A stretch of 23,854 nt of DNA, from the NCBI GenBank assembly GCA_027018975.1, contig JALUXN010000012.1, positions 1-23,854 on the forward strand. Direction: 5' to 3'. Of this stretch, positions 5,825 to 13,229 are shown piece by piece (the first letter of the stretch is position 1; each line of letters begins with the position of its first letter). The stretch is from Mariprofundaceae bacterium (GTDB taxonomy: Bacteria; Pseudomonadota; Zetaproteobacteria; Mariprofundales; Mariprofundaceae). The position numbers were made by a program, and so were the translations under genes. The notes beneath the pieces are model-generated. The model saw only the letters and a program-made list of their open reading frames with translations, searched no databases and had not been told where the DNA came from.

Positions 5825-7336
5825 TTACTTCAGCAGCTCAATCAGATACTGATTGGTGATCGTGGCGTTGAAGCCGAGCTGCTCCAGCGGCGGCACTGGC
5901 GTGTAGTCGTAATCGATCCAGAGTTGCCCAGCAGCGAGTGTCTCCGGCGTATTCAGCTCCGGGTTGACCCATGCGTTGGCATCAACGATATACCCCTGCG
6001 CTTTGAGCTCGCGGAACTTGGCGTTAACGCCATCCACGATCTCTTCGATCAGGTTCTTGCTCATGGGCTTATCCATCGCCCAGAGGTGCGCCTCGGCGAT
6101 CGAATCGGCCAGCACGTCACCGGTACGCACTGCGGATTCAAAGGCAAACACCGGATCAGCCGATGGTGTACGGCTACCCCAGAAACGATAGCCATCCTGC
6201 ATGATGATCGTGGTGATCTCGTTCTCGTTGAGCAGATTGGCCTGTGAGTTCGCATCCTGCAGACCCCAGCTCACCGGCTTGGTGACGCCGGATACGCCGT
6301 TGACCGGGATATTGGAGATGGTCTTATGCCAGCCGATATCGTTATCCAGCTTGGCACGCATGCCGAGCGCACGTGCGGAGGCGGGCTGCTGCACCAGCGC
6401 GTTGGTGGCTGTATCCCACACTTCAAAGCCCGGCCAGAGCAGCATGCAGCGCTTGTTGCCGTAGGCGACGCGGTCGGTCAGTGCGGTCGGCACGTCGGCA
6501 GATGCTAGGTCGTAATATGCAAAGGCCTTGAGCTGCTCAGTGAGCGTGTCCATTGCTGCTGCCACCGGCTGGAACGATGTCCAGCCCGGTGCGCCAAGAA
6601 TACGCGGCTGCACGCCCAACTTGGTTTTGGCGGTCAGCAGCGCCTGCATGCCGGTGTGCTGGCCGGAGGCTGTGACGGTGCCGATGATATTGGATTGCGT
6701 CGCGGCCGCGCTTGCGCCCTCTGCCACACGTACTACCACCATGATCGGGGCGACCTGATCAAAGACGGCATCCATGCTCATGGGCAACGTGCCGAGGCCA
6801 TTGCCGGTCGTATCCAGCTTGGCCGCCAGTGCGCGATCCCCGACCACCAATACTGGTGTATCGAGCGGGAAGGCTTCATCTGCGCCGCCGGTGAGTGCAA
6901 CCTGCTTCATGGTGGCTGTAACCCCACCCGCGCCGGTAGATGCGCCCGTATTGGCCGCTGTAACCAGTGACGCCGCCTTGGCATTGCCTGCAATCGCTGC
7001 GGTCACGTCGGCGGCAGTTGAAGTAATCACCCCCGCAGCATCAGTGGCGAGGCTGACTGTGATCACCGTGCCGGCAACGGATACACTCAGCGCGGCGCTG
7101 TTGGCCTTCGGATCGGCCAGCATGATGCGGACACTGTTGCCCGCCGCACCCAGCGGGGCGGTGTAGGTGATGCCGTTGTTAGCGGCAACCGTGCCGGTCG
7201 TGGCGGTTGCCGCCGCAGCCGGCGCGGAATCCGGCGCAGTGCCGACAATGCCGATGATTCCTGTATTGATGGTGCGGATGTGCCGCGTCGCGTTGGTTTT
7301 TTCGACGACGCGCACGCCGTGTAGATATGCTGGCAT
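5825..7336 (-). CDS. FI: Contractile tail sheath protein (P2 gpFI-like) with inserted domain
   Basis: The protein is 503 residues from the ATG at 7336; the frame is open further upstream but overlaps the preceding gene. The N-terminus (YLHGVRVVE) and C-terminus (IDYDYTPVPPLEQLGFN) match P2 gpFI closely, as do KPRILG-like VQPRILGAPG and MRAKLDNDIGWHKTISN. P2 gpFI is about 396 residues. The extra length lies at about residues 38-152, an Ala/Thr/Val-rich, beta-type stretch (AGNSVRIMLADP, ALSVSVAGTVITVSLATDA) inserted between TAPDSA and EAFPLDTPVLV. The sheath contracts to drive the tube into the host. The insertion is probably exposed on the surface. Confidence 0.95.
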   Translation of the reverse strand: MPAYLHGVRVVEKTNATRHIRTINTGIIGIVGTAPDSAPAAAATATTGTVAANNGITYTAPLGAAGNSVRIMLADPKANSAALSVSVAGTVITVSLATDAAGVITSTAADVTAAIAGNAKAASLVTAANTGASTGAGGVTATMKQVALTGGADEAFPLDTPVLVVGDRALAAKLDTTGNGLGTLPMSMDAVFDQVAPIMVVVRVAEGASAAATQSNIIGTVTASGQHTGMQALLTAKTKLGVQPRILGAPGWTSFQPVAAAMDTLTEQLKAFAYYDLASADVPTALTDRVAYGNKRCMLLWPGFEVWDTATNALVQQPASARALGMRAKLDNDIGWHKTISNIPVNGVSGVTKPVSWGLQDANSQANLLNENEITTIIMQDGYRFWGSRTPSADPVFAFESAVRTGDVLADSIAEAHLWAMDKPMSKNLIEEIVDGVNAKFRELKAQGYIVDANAWVNPELNTPETLAAGQLWIDYDYTPVPPLEQLGFNATITNQYLIELLK

Positions 7337-7337
7337 A

Positions 7338-7661
7338 TTAAGCCTCCTTTTTTCCGAATTCGTGATTGTAGCTATTCCGGCAATGACCTCTGCCGAAAAA
7401 TAGATTGATGAACCGCTCGAACCATGCCGCGTAGCGATTGCCTCTGGCGCGCAGCCAGTAGGTACGGCTGGACACTGTCCAATCCGGCTCACCGTAAAGA
7501 ATAGAGCCGCCCAGCTGATCCAGCCCAATAGCCGTCGCCCACCAGAGCTCAGCCAGCGGCTTACGCATCATGAGATGACGCACGGCCTGACCAATCAGTA
7601 GCGGCAGCCCAAGCACAGCCATCAACACAGCTGCAACCAGCATTAGGATGAACGCACGCAT
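7338..7661 (-). CDS. Small membrane-anchored phage protein, unknown function
   Basis: This 107-residue protein begins with one hydrophobic segment (residues 3-28, FILMLVAAVLMAVLGLPLLIG) that could be a signal anchor. The soluble part contains LDQLGGSILYGEPDWTVSSRTYW and ends RGHCRNSYNHEF (patterns DQxxxxxxxGxPDxTxSSR and HCxxSY). I recall this pattern from small uncharacterised proteins of many proteobacterial phages, but no function is known to me. The two Trp-rich patches and conserved His-Cys are notable. Start and upstream stop overlap as TGATG at 7661, and the sheath ATG lies one base after its stop. Confidence 0.75.
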   Translation of the reverse strand: MRAFILMLVAAVLMAVLGLPLLIGQAVRHLMMRKPLAELWWATAIGLDQLGGSILYGEPDWTVSSRTYWLRARGNRYAAWFERFINLFFGRGHCRNSYNHEFGKKEA

Positions 7662-8116
7662 CAGAGCGCCGCCTTGGCTCCCGCCTTAATGGCGTCATGT
7701 GTGACTGTGGCGCGCAGCTCCACATCATCAGTCACTTTTGCTGCCCCTTTAAGCTGATACGGCCAGCGGGTATTGCCCGCCTTGGTGTCGGCCACCAGCT
7801 TTGCGGTCTCAGCAGCAAGTGGACTGTTGGTGATGGCCGTCTTTAGCTGTGCCACGGTAGTGGCTGTTTTCGCTGCTTCGATCAGCTCGCAGTGCCAGAC
7901 CAAGAGCATCTGCGCCACATCGGCCACTGTGCCGAGCAGCGAAAGCGGATCACCTGCGTGACGATCGATTGAGCCGCGCACACGTGACAATACATAACGT
8001 GCTTCCTGCTCAGCCGCTAGCGCCTGCAGCTCCTGTGCCGTAAGCCGTGATGCTGTCGCACTGGCGGATGACAAGGCGTTGGTTTGATTATTCGTTTGTG
8101 TCGTTGCGTTTGGCAT
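7661..8116 (-). CDS. Unknown tail-region protein, possibly fibre-related
   Basis: The gene encodes 151 residues, with AAAGGAGT seven to eight bases before the ATG at 8116. The first 25 residues are low complexity (Asn/Thr/Ser/Ala). The rest is mostly helical, with LTAQELQALAAEQEARY, a Trp-containing core (VAQMLLVWHCELIEAAK) and a C-terminal beta-like part ending ELRATVTHDAIKAGAKAAL. In P2 this position (after the fibre gene H) holds the fibre chaperone G, but I see no gpG/Tfa signature. It may be a chaperone, a fibre cap or an unrelated gene. Function is not assigned. Confidence 0.65.
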   Translation of the reverse strand: MPNATTQTNNQTNALSSASATASRLTAQELQALAAEQEARYVLSRVRGSIDRHAGDPLSLLGTVADVAQMLLVWHCELIEAAKTATTVAQLKTAITNSPLAAETAKLVADTKAGNTRWPYQLKGAAKVTDDVELRATVTHDAIKAGAKAAL

Positions 8117-8129
8117 GGGTTACTCCTTT

Positions 8130-8825
8130 TTATACTGCGACAAAGCCGGGCAATAGGTTGGCGACAGGCGGTTGAATGCTGGCGATAGGGATCGGCTTCA
8201 CGTTCCAGTTGTTGGTTCCATCGTTGTATAGATTGGTGATGTTATTCACGCCCTTGGAGCCATCATCAAAGGTTAGACCTGACATACCACCATTGTGCGT
8301 AATGTGGTAGGTCAACCCGCCACCGCGAAGATATAGACCGGATACAGCTGCAGCGGCCGCACTCGAAGAACTCGCGGCATCGCTGAACATAAGAAATTGC
8401 ACATGGGAGCAGAGTTGAGCACCATATCGCTCCTGATAGCGCTTAATCTGTAAAAAATTAGCATCGCCATTCCAGCCAGTCGCATTACCCTCCATCTCCA
8501 ATAGTAGCGAGCCAATATGGACACCATTTTTCATGCCAATCAGGTTCGATACAGGTGTGCCTGCATCCTCATTGAAATTGCGATGCACCAGCATCTTTGT
8601 CGTGCCAAAGCTGTTGCTACGCATCGACCACCACACCGGGTAGAGATAATTCACATCTCCACCGATATGGATGGTTTGTATCACGCGCTTTTCGGGTGTC
8701 AGATTATTGAAATCGATCTGCGCCTGCGCCACCTTGGCGTCGATCGCGCTCATCTTGCCTGTCACTTCGCTTGTCAGGTTATTGGATGCAGTCGTTAAGG
8801 CTGCGATTTGTGCTTCAAGTGTCAT
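8130..8825 (-). CDS. Tail fibre distal (receptor-binding) protein
   Basis: This 231-residue protein starts with a heptad-like helix (LEAQIAALTTASNNL, then MSAIDAKVAQAQIDF), as in the trimeric shaft base of phage fibres. A beta-rich body follows with VQFLMFSDAASSSSAAAAAV, then the fibre-tip-like VSGLYLRGGGLTYHI pattern. It ends with a Pro-rich tail. Its start lies one base after the stop of the H-like adaptor gene. Base composition is visibly richer in A and T than its neighbours, as is usual for swapped host-range genes. I infer that it sets host range, by analogy with fibre tips. Confidence 0.75.
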   Translation of the reverse strand: MTLEAQIAALTTASNNLTSEVTGKMSAIDAKVAQAQIDFNNLTPEKRVIQTIHIGGDVNYLYPVWWSMRSNSFGTTKMLVHRNFNEDAGTPVSNLIGMKNGVHIGSLLLEMEGNATGWNGDANFLQIKRYQERYGAQLCSHVQFLMFSDAASSSSAAAAAVSGLYLRGGGLTYHITHNGGMSGLTFDDGSKGVNNITNLYNDGTNNWNVKPIPIASIQPPVANLLPGFVAV

Positions 8826-8826
8826 C

Positions 8827-9351
8827 TTATAGACCTCCGTTTCGTAATCGTTCTTCGAGCCGCATCTGGCGCGTCATCGTGTCGATACCCGCAGCCGATA
8901 TCTCTGCCAGCTCACCAGCCAACATCAGTGATAAATTTTGCCCGGTGCCCTGTACGGTGATGCTACCCTCCGGCACTGCGGCGATGGTCAGATCAAACGC
9001 CAGCAATAGATCGACATTGGCGGTCTTATAGGCCAGCACCTGCGCCGGATCGCTCCATACAGCGAAGAGCGTGCCGTCAGCCAGATAGAAACCGACCTCT
9101 TTCACCCAGAACTGCAACGCGCCACTGGCCAGCGCGGTCAAGTGAATTTGTGTCGGCGAGACCGGCGCGCCGTCGGCAACGGGCACACGCATCACTTCGT
9201 GGCCAAGCGCCACCTGACTGGCGACGGGTGTATAGCCGTGATCGCCCAGTGCGATATGCGTGATCTCTGCCGCGAGGCCGGTATTGCTGGCATTAAATGC
9301 CGCTTGTAGCCCTGCATCGGTGATGACCGGGATGAGTGTTGATGACGCCAT
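8827..9351 (-). CDS. H: Tail fibre adaptor, N-terminal part of P2 gpH type
   Basis: At 174 residues it covers only the conserved N-terminal adaptor of P2 gpH (669 residues). TLIPVITDAGLQAAFNA, ITHIALGDHGYTP and VKEVGFYLADGTLFAVWSDP are typical of the tail-collar fibre domain that docks on gpI/gpJ at the baseplate. It ends with a short helix (MTRQMRLEERLRNGG) where P2 gpH continues into the shaft. The next gene (8130-8825) supplies the distal part, so the fibre seems split into two polypeptides. It follows gpI as in P2. Confidence 0.88.
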   Translation of the reverse strand: MASSTLIPVITDAGLQAAFNASNTGLAAEITHIALGDHGYTPVASQVALGHEVMRVPVADGAPVSPTQIHLTALASGALQFWVKEVGFYLADGTLFAVWSDPAQVLAYKTANVDLLLAFDLTIAAVPEGSITVQGTGQNLSLMLAGELAEISAAGIDTMTRQMRLEERLRNGGL

Positions 9352-9352
9352 A

Positions 9353-10000
9353 TCAGATCGCCTCCATAGGGAACCTTGCTACTGTGGCAAGTGATGAGGT
9401 AACAGCGGATGCGATTCCGCTTAGGGCAGCAAGCGGCGGCCGCGCGGTGGTGCCTTCGCGGCGGGTAAAGCATGAGCCCCCCATTGTCCCGGCCAGCGCA
9501 ACACCGTCTGTGAATCGAGCGCCGACCTTGAACGTAAAATGACTGCGCGCGGGCTTGGTCTCGTTCACCACTTCCAACAATGTCTCATACAGCCCTTGAT
9601 CAAGGATAGGCTTATCCGCTGGTGCCAGATTGGCGTTTGCCCATGCTGTGAGATCGAATGTGTGCGGCGCGCCGCCAGTCTCATACCACTCGCTCATCGT
9701 GACGGATGCGCCGAGCGCATCGAGCGCCTGCCGCACCGAAGCCTTCGTCCCCATCTTATTGTGCACATGCCAACTCGCCTTGATCGCTGCGCGCCGCGTA
9801 GCCTCCGGCCAGTCCGATTGCCACTGCTCCACATCCAGCGCCCATGCCAGCCACGGCAGCAGGTGCGCCGGGCAGGTGTCCGGGTTCCACAGGTCGCGGA
9901 TCGGCACGGGCAGCTGCTCAATGGTGGCGGTCGCCGACTGCTCGATATTGCGCTCCAACTGCGTTGCGTTGGGCGGCAACAGTGTCAACACATCCGCCAT
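9353..10000 (-). CDS. I: Baseplate/tail protein I (P2 gpI-like)
   Basis: The protein is 215 residues; P2 gpI is 176. Conserved segments are LLPPNATQLERNIE at the N-terminus, IRDLWNPDTCPAHLLPWLAWAL (as DLWNPDTCPA and LLPWLAWAL) and WKxSWHVHNKMGTKASVRQAL-like ASWHVHNKMGTKASVRQAL. It links the baseplate wedge to the fibre. The C-terminal 40 residues (after FKVGARFTDG) extend beyond the P2 length and are Ala/Thr-rich. It overlaps the J gene by one base. Confidence 0.93.
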   Translation of the reverse strand: MADVLTLLPPNATQLERNIEQSATATIEQLPVPIRDLWNPDTCPAHLLPWLAWALDVEQWQSDWPEATRRAAIKASWHVHNKMGTKASVRQALDALGASVTMSEWYETGGAPHTFDLTAWANANLAPADKPILDQGLYETLLEVVNETKPARSHFTFKVGARFTDGVALAGTMGGSCFTRREGTTARPPLAALSGIASAVTSSLATVARFPMEAI

Positions 10001-10896
10001 CAGACTGCGCTCCCTGCGATCGTCACGTTGATTGCCGTGGCATTGCTGGCGTGCAGATCATCCACCACCACGTCATAAACGGGGTCGGTCAAGGCAACAT
10101 TCTGCACGCCGGCCACGGTGGCTGCCGCAATCAGCCCGGCGCGGGTAATATCATGGCCGATGGCGTGATGCGCGGTGCAGTAATCGGTCACCGCCTGCAG
10201 TGCGTTGGCCTGTACGGTGATTGGATCGGGTCCCGGATAGACGGTCAGCGCAAGTGTGACGCTGTAATCGATGATGCCCGCCGCCTGTACGATCACATGA
10301 TCTGTCAGCGGCCGCACATCATCGGCATTGCACACCGCCAACACAGCGTCCAATACGGCCTGCGCAGGCACGCCGCTGCCAGCGCGTGAGAGCACCGTGA
10401 TAATCACATCGCCCGGATTCGGACTGGTGACACTCACATCGAGCACATCAGGATCGGCAGAGAGCGCGTAATAGCGGTACTGATTGACTGGTCCGGCGGT
10501 TGTGCGCGAATAGAGACTCAAGCGGATGCGGTCGCGATACGCTGCATCTGTCTCCATCACGGCCGGGATCGGCGGTGTTTTGCTGGTATCGGCCGGCTTA
10601 ATCTCCAGCCGCACGACGCCGTAATTGGCGCCCAATTGGTCGAGGTTTGATCCTGTCGCATAAGCGAGCATATTGGCGCGCGCCCCATCATTCACCCGCT
10701 GGCGCACGATCAATTCCCGGTATGCGCACACCTCAAGCAGCTTGGCGACCGGGTCAGACTCAAGGTCTGCCGCCGTCAGGCTTGCATCGCGCGCCAGCAG
10801 GTCAGCCTTCATGGCAGCGAGTATCGTCTCGTAGTCGAGCGGCTCGATCACCGCCGGTGCGGGGATGTTGGCGAAATCAATAACAGCAACGCTCAC
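10000..10896 (-). CDS. J: Baseplate assembly protein J (P2 gpJ-like)
   Basis: At 298 residues it is close to P2 gpJ (302). The GTG start overlaps the W stop as GTGA (10893-10896). Typical features are IDFANIPAPAVIEPLDYE at the N-terminus, LRERVNDGARANMLAYATGSNLDQLGA-like RQRVNDGARANMLAYATG, and YRxRIRLSLYSRTTAGPVNQYRY-like DRIRLSLYSRTTAGPVNQYR. Its family relative in Mu and T4 (gp6) forms the baseplate wedge ring. It lies between W and I as in P2. Confidence 0.95.
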   Translation of the reverse strand: MSVAVIDFANIPAPAVIEPLDYETILAAMKADLLARDASLTAADLESDPVAKLLEVCAYRELIVRQRVNDGARANMLAYATGSNLDQLGANYGVVRLEIKPADTSKTPPIPAVMETDAAYRDRIRLSLYSRTTAGPVNQYRYYALSADPDVLDVSVTSPNPGDVIITVLSRAGSGVPAQAVLDAVLAVCNADDVRPLTDHVIVQAAGIIDYSVTLALTVYPGPDPITVQANALQAVTDYCTAHHAIGHDITRAGLIAAATVAGVQNVALTDPVYDVVVDDLHASNATAINVTIAGSAV

Positions 10897-11234
10897 AGCA
10901 CGATCCCATCCAGCGCGACCGGCGTCCCGTCAGGCGTATAGATGCCGGAGACGCTGATCTGCAGCCGGCCATCGTCAGTAGGCGTATCCACACGCACGCT
11001 GCTTAGCGAGAGACGCGGCTCCCAGCGCTTCAGCGCATCGGCCGTAGCAATAATTACATCCATCACACCGCCGCGATTCATCGGCGCATCAGTCAGCTCA
11101 AACAAGCGCGAGCCATAATCACGCCGCATCACCCGACTACCGAGCGGCGTGCCGAGAATATCGGCAATTGACTGGCGCAGATGCGCAATGCCGGTGAGCC
11201 GCTGGCCGGTAGAATTGTCCATGCCGATCATCAT
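10893..11234 (-). CDS. W: Baseplate wedge protein W (P2 gpW / T4 gp25-like)
   Basis: The protein is 113 residues; P2 gpW is 115. The T4 gp25/lysozyme-like pattern is clear: LRQSIADILGTPLGSRVMRRDYGSRL (seen as SIADILGTPLGSRVMRRDYG) and LFELTDAP in the N-terminal half, and ALKRWEPRL in the second half. It clamps the baseplate wedge and nucleates the sheath. Two ATGs overlap the V stop (11231-11234, ATGATG). Confidence 0.95.
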   Translation of the reverse strand: MMIGMDNSTGQRLTGIAHLRQSIADILGTPLGSRVMRRDYGSRLFELTDAPMNRGGVMDVIIATADALKRWEPRLSLSSVRVDTPTDDGRLQISVSGIYTPDGTPVALDGIVL

Positions 11235-11842
11235 TGCGGCGCCCCCGTATTGCCCATGCCCGGCGTGACACCGCCATGCGTGTGCGTGTCGAGGCTGATG
11301 CCGCCCGCAACCACGTCACCCGTGGTGGTGATGGAGCCGGATTGCGTGGTGTTGCCCGCCTTGGTCTCGTTGCCGTTATGGATAAAATCGCCATCAAGGG
11401 TCAACTGGCCGATAAAGTGGATCGTGCTGCTGATCAGCTCTGTGCTTGCGCCAGCCGGCAGTGTGGCACGCAAATGGTGGGCAGCACGGTCGTAGGATAT
11501 AACTGCGCCATCCTTATATGTGCGAATATCCAGATCAGACGTATCGCCGTTGGCCGGATGCGCGCTCTGATAGATCGCCGGCAACACAAAGCCGTTACCA
11601 ATCTCGCCCGACGGTGAAATCACCGCCACCTGCTCGCCGATCTCCGGCGCGTCCCATGTGGTATCGCCGCCGGCGCGATGCGTCAGCCACGGCAGCCAGC
11701 CGGTCACCAGATCGCCAATCGCCACTTTCAGTCGCCCGGTGGCATAGTTGGCATCAGCCACCGTGCCCAGCAGTGCAATATTATGCATCTGCCGCTCAAG
11801 GCGCTCGATGCGCTGCAGGAGTGCAAGCATCGGATCACTCAT
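11231..11842 (-). CDS. V: Baseplate spike protein V (P2 gpV-like)
   Basis: At 203 residues it is close to P2 gpV (211). The N-terminal OB-fold region has GTVADANYATGRLKVAIGDL and EIGEQVAVISPSGE. A repetitive beta-helix stretch follows (THIFIGQ-like IHFIGQLTLDGDFIHNGNET). The C-terminus has HTHGG (residues about 188-192), the HxH motif that binds iron at the needle tip of P2 gpV. It is the membrane-piercing spike. This is the first gene of the P2-type tail block. Confidence 0.94.
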   Translation of the reverse strand: MSDPMLALLQRIERLERQMHNIALLGTVADANYATGRLKVAIGDLVTGWLPWLTHRAGGDTTWDAPEIGEQVAVISPSGEIGNGFVLPAIYQSAHPANGDTSDLDIRTYKDGAVISYDRAAHHLRATLPAGASTELISSTIHFIGQLTLDGDFIHNGNETKAGNTTQSGSITTTGDVVAGGISLDTHTHGGVTPGMGNTGAPQ

Positions 11843-12375
11843 GCCGGCACGTAGTCCGCTTCATGCCCGGCACCCACCGCAGGCGGCTGACCGATACGCA
11901 CATCGGTTAATGGTCCGTAATCATTCACCGGCGCAGCTCCAAGCCGAATATCTTGATCCCATGTGACAGACCAGATTGAGAATCCAGCCTTGTCCGCCGT
12001 AATATTGGTCATGCCCTGCAGCTGGTTGATGCGGGCGCAGCCGACACCGGCTAGACCCCAGTTGTTTTGATGAATCAGCACAGCCACAGCCTCAGCTAGA
12101 TCCACACAACCGGCCTCGCGCTTGTTGCGATCATTGGCAAAGCGTGCCAGCACATAGGCCGCCATGCGGCAACTCACATCAAACTGGCCAGTACCGGGAT
12201 CAGATAATGGCTTGCAGCCCAGAATAGCCACCAGCACGGCTGGCGCATGAATAGCCACACGGCCACCCGCATCACCGGCGAACTGGCCGGCATAGGGCTC
12301 GCACTGCGCCAGAGAGGGGATCGCAGCGCTGATCCCTGCAACGGCAGCAGACTGGAGTTCAGTCAGGGTGACCAT
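11839..12375 (-). CDS. DUF1834 protein (Mu gp37-like), head-tail connector or tail terminator region
   Basis: This 178-residue protein is of the Mu gp37/DUF1834 type. It starts LTELQSAAVAGISAAIPSL, has HAPAVLVAILGCKPLSDPGTGQFD and the conserved VLARFANDRNKREAGCVDLAEAV segment (partly shown: ARFANDRNKREAGC), and ends with a structural core (FSIWSVTWDQDIRLGA). In Mu, gp37 lies just before the sheath gene and is probably the tail terminator or a neck protein. Here it is the last Mu-type gene and overlaps the first P2-type gene (V) as ATGA. Confidence 0.88.
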   Translation of the reverse strand: MVTLTELQSAAVAGISAAIPSLAQCEPYAGQFAGDAGGRVAIHAPAVLVAILGCKPLSDPGTGQFDVSCRMAAYVLARFANDRNKREAGCVDLAEAVAVLIHQNNWGLAGVGCARINQLQGMTNITADKAGFSIWSVTWDQDIRLGAAPVNDYGPLTDVRIGQPPAVGAGHEADYVPA

Positions 12376-12803
12376 CAGTGGTAATCCGCCAGCGTTGCCG
12401 CATCGAATACGGGCGCATCTGCCCTGGTCTCAGGCATCGATGTTGCGGGCGTCAGCTGTTGCGCCGCATCCATCCCCAGATGAATCACGCCTTTGGCAAT
12501 ACCCTCCAGCGTTTTGATCGCGGCCTTGTAGCGCTTCTCGACATGCTCCGGCGGCAGATCGTCATACAGATTATAGCGTGCTATTGCGCGCGCCAGCTTT
12601 TTGATTAACAGTGGCGTGCTTGCCAACGGCAGGTTGTATTTTGATTGCAGATAGCCGTTGATCTCATCATCGGCATCCGCCAGCGCTGCATTGAGCACAA
12701 CATCATCGATCGCTCCGGTTGGCGGTGTGGCGCGATCCGTCAACTGAATCAGCTCATCCAGGCCGAAGCGATCGATCATCTCCTGCTTGCTGGCGTAGTT
12801 CAT
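12375..12803 (-). CDS. DUF1320 protein (Mu gp36-like), head-completion/adaptor protein
   Basis: The protein is 142 residues. DUF1320 features are the start YASKQEMIDRFGLDELIQLTD, DVVLNAALADADDEINGYLQ and LLIKKLARAIARYNLYDD. These helices resemble the connector proteins that bind below the portal (HK97 gp6 type). The C-terminal 35 residues are less ordered. It starts three bases after the gp35-like stop and overlaps gp37 by one base, the Mu order. Confidence 0.92.
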   Translation of the reverse strand: MNYASKQEMIDRFGLDELIQLTDRATPPTGAIDDVVLNAALADADDEINGYLQSKYNLPLASTPLLIKKLARAIARYNLYDDLPPEHVEKRYKAAIKTLEGIAKGVIHLGMDAAQQLTPATSMPETRADAPVFDAATLADYH

Positions 12804-12806
12804 CTC

Positions 12807-13130
12807 TTATGCGTCAGCCAGAGCCGCATCGCGTTCAGCAGCAGTCACGCTGTAGCCGAGGATCGCTTCAATCGCTTCGGTTTTCGGCTTGCCGGACTTT
12901 GTCCACGCCTCGCCATCATCGGCGTCCAACTGATCCGTTGCGCTCCGGATCGCTTCGCCCAACTGATCGCCATCTTCCGGCTTGCGTGGAGCAGGGGTCA
13001 TTTCAGCCTCAACAGCAGAGCCAGACTCAATCAGCGCCCGGGCATCGGCATCGTCCAGCTCCAATACATCTTCGCCGGGCTGCATGATTTCGCCATTGAT
13101 TTTACTTGGATTGACAATCTTCACGAACAT
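12807..13130 (-). CDS. Mu gp35-like small head protein
   Basis: The protein is 107 residues. The first 45 form the FluMu/gp35-type N-domain (MFVKIVNPSKINGEIMQPGE, LELDDADARALIESGSAVE). An acidic linker follows, then a helix-loop-helix (WTKSGKPKTEAIEAILGYSV, TAAERDAAL) typical of the gp35 family C-terminus. In Mu it lies between the capsid gene and gp36, as here. An AGAGAGGTAACAG sequence precedes the ATG. Role in the virion is not known to me. Confidence 0.85.
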   Translation of the reverse strand: MFVKIVNPSKINGEIMQPGEDVLELDDADARALIESGSAVEAEMTPAPRKPEDGDQLGEAIRSATDQLDADDGEAWTKSGKPKTEAIEAILGYSVTAAERDAALADA

Positions 13131-13163
13131 CTGTTACCTCTCTTATTCCATCGTATTTGGCAG

Positions 13164-13197
13164 GCTGGCCGGAGGATTTTGAGTCCATCCGGCCAGC
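13164..13197 (-). other. Strong hairpin after the major capsid gene
   Basis: The arms gctggccgga (13164-13173) and tccggccagc (13188-13197) pair perfectly over 10 bp, and inner bases GGA/TCC may extend the stem with a bulge. No T run follows on either strand, so it is not a normal intrinsic terminator. It lies 33 bases past the capsid stop. I infer an mRNA-stabilising or partial-termination hairpin that raises capsid expression over downstream genes. Confidence 0.7.
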
Positions 13198-13229
13198 ACC
13201 CTCACTCTTCAGGCGTGCGTTTCGGCTGA

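Noticed and set aside
8130..8825. Diversity-generating retroelement target in the fibre tip
   Set aside because: No reverse transcriptase or template repeat is visible in the window and I see no adenine-biased variable repeat.
9539..10389. Plus-strand frames opposite gpI and gpJ
   Set aside because: The products are rich in Arg, His and Cys and overlap two well-supported tail genes completely.
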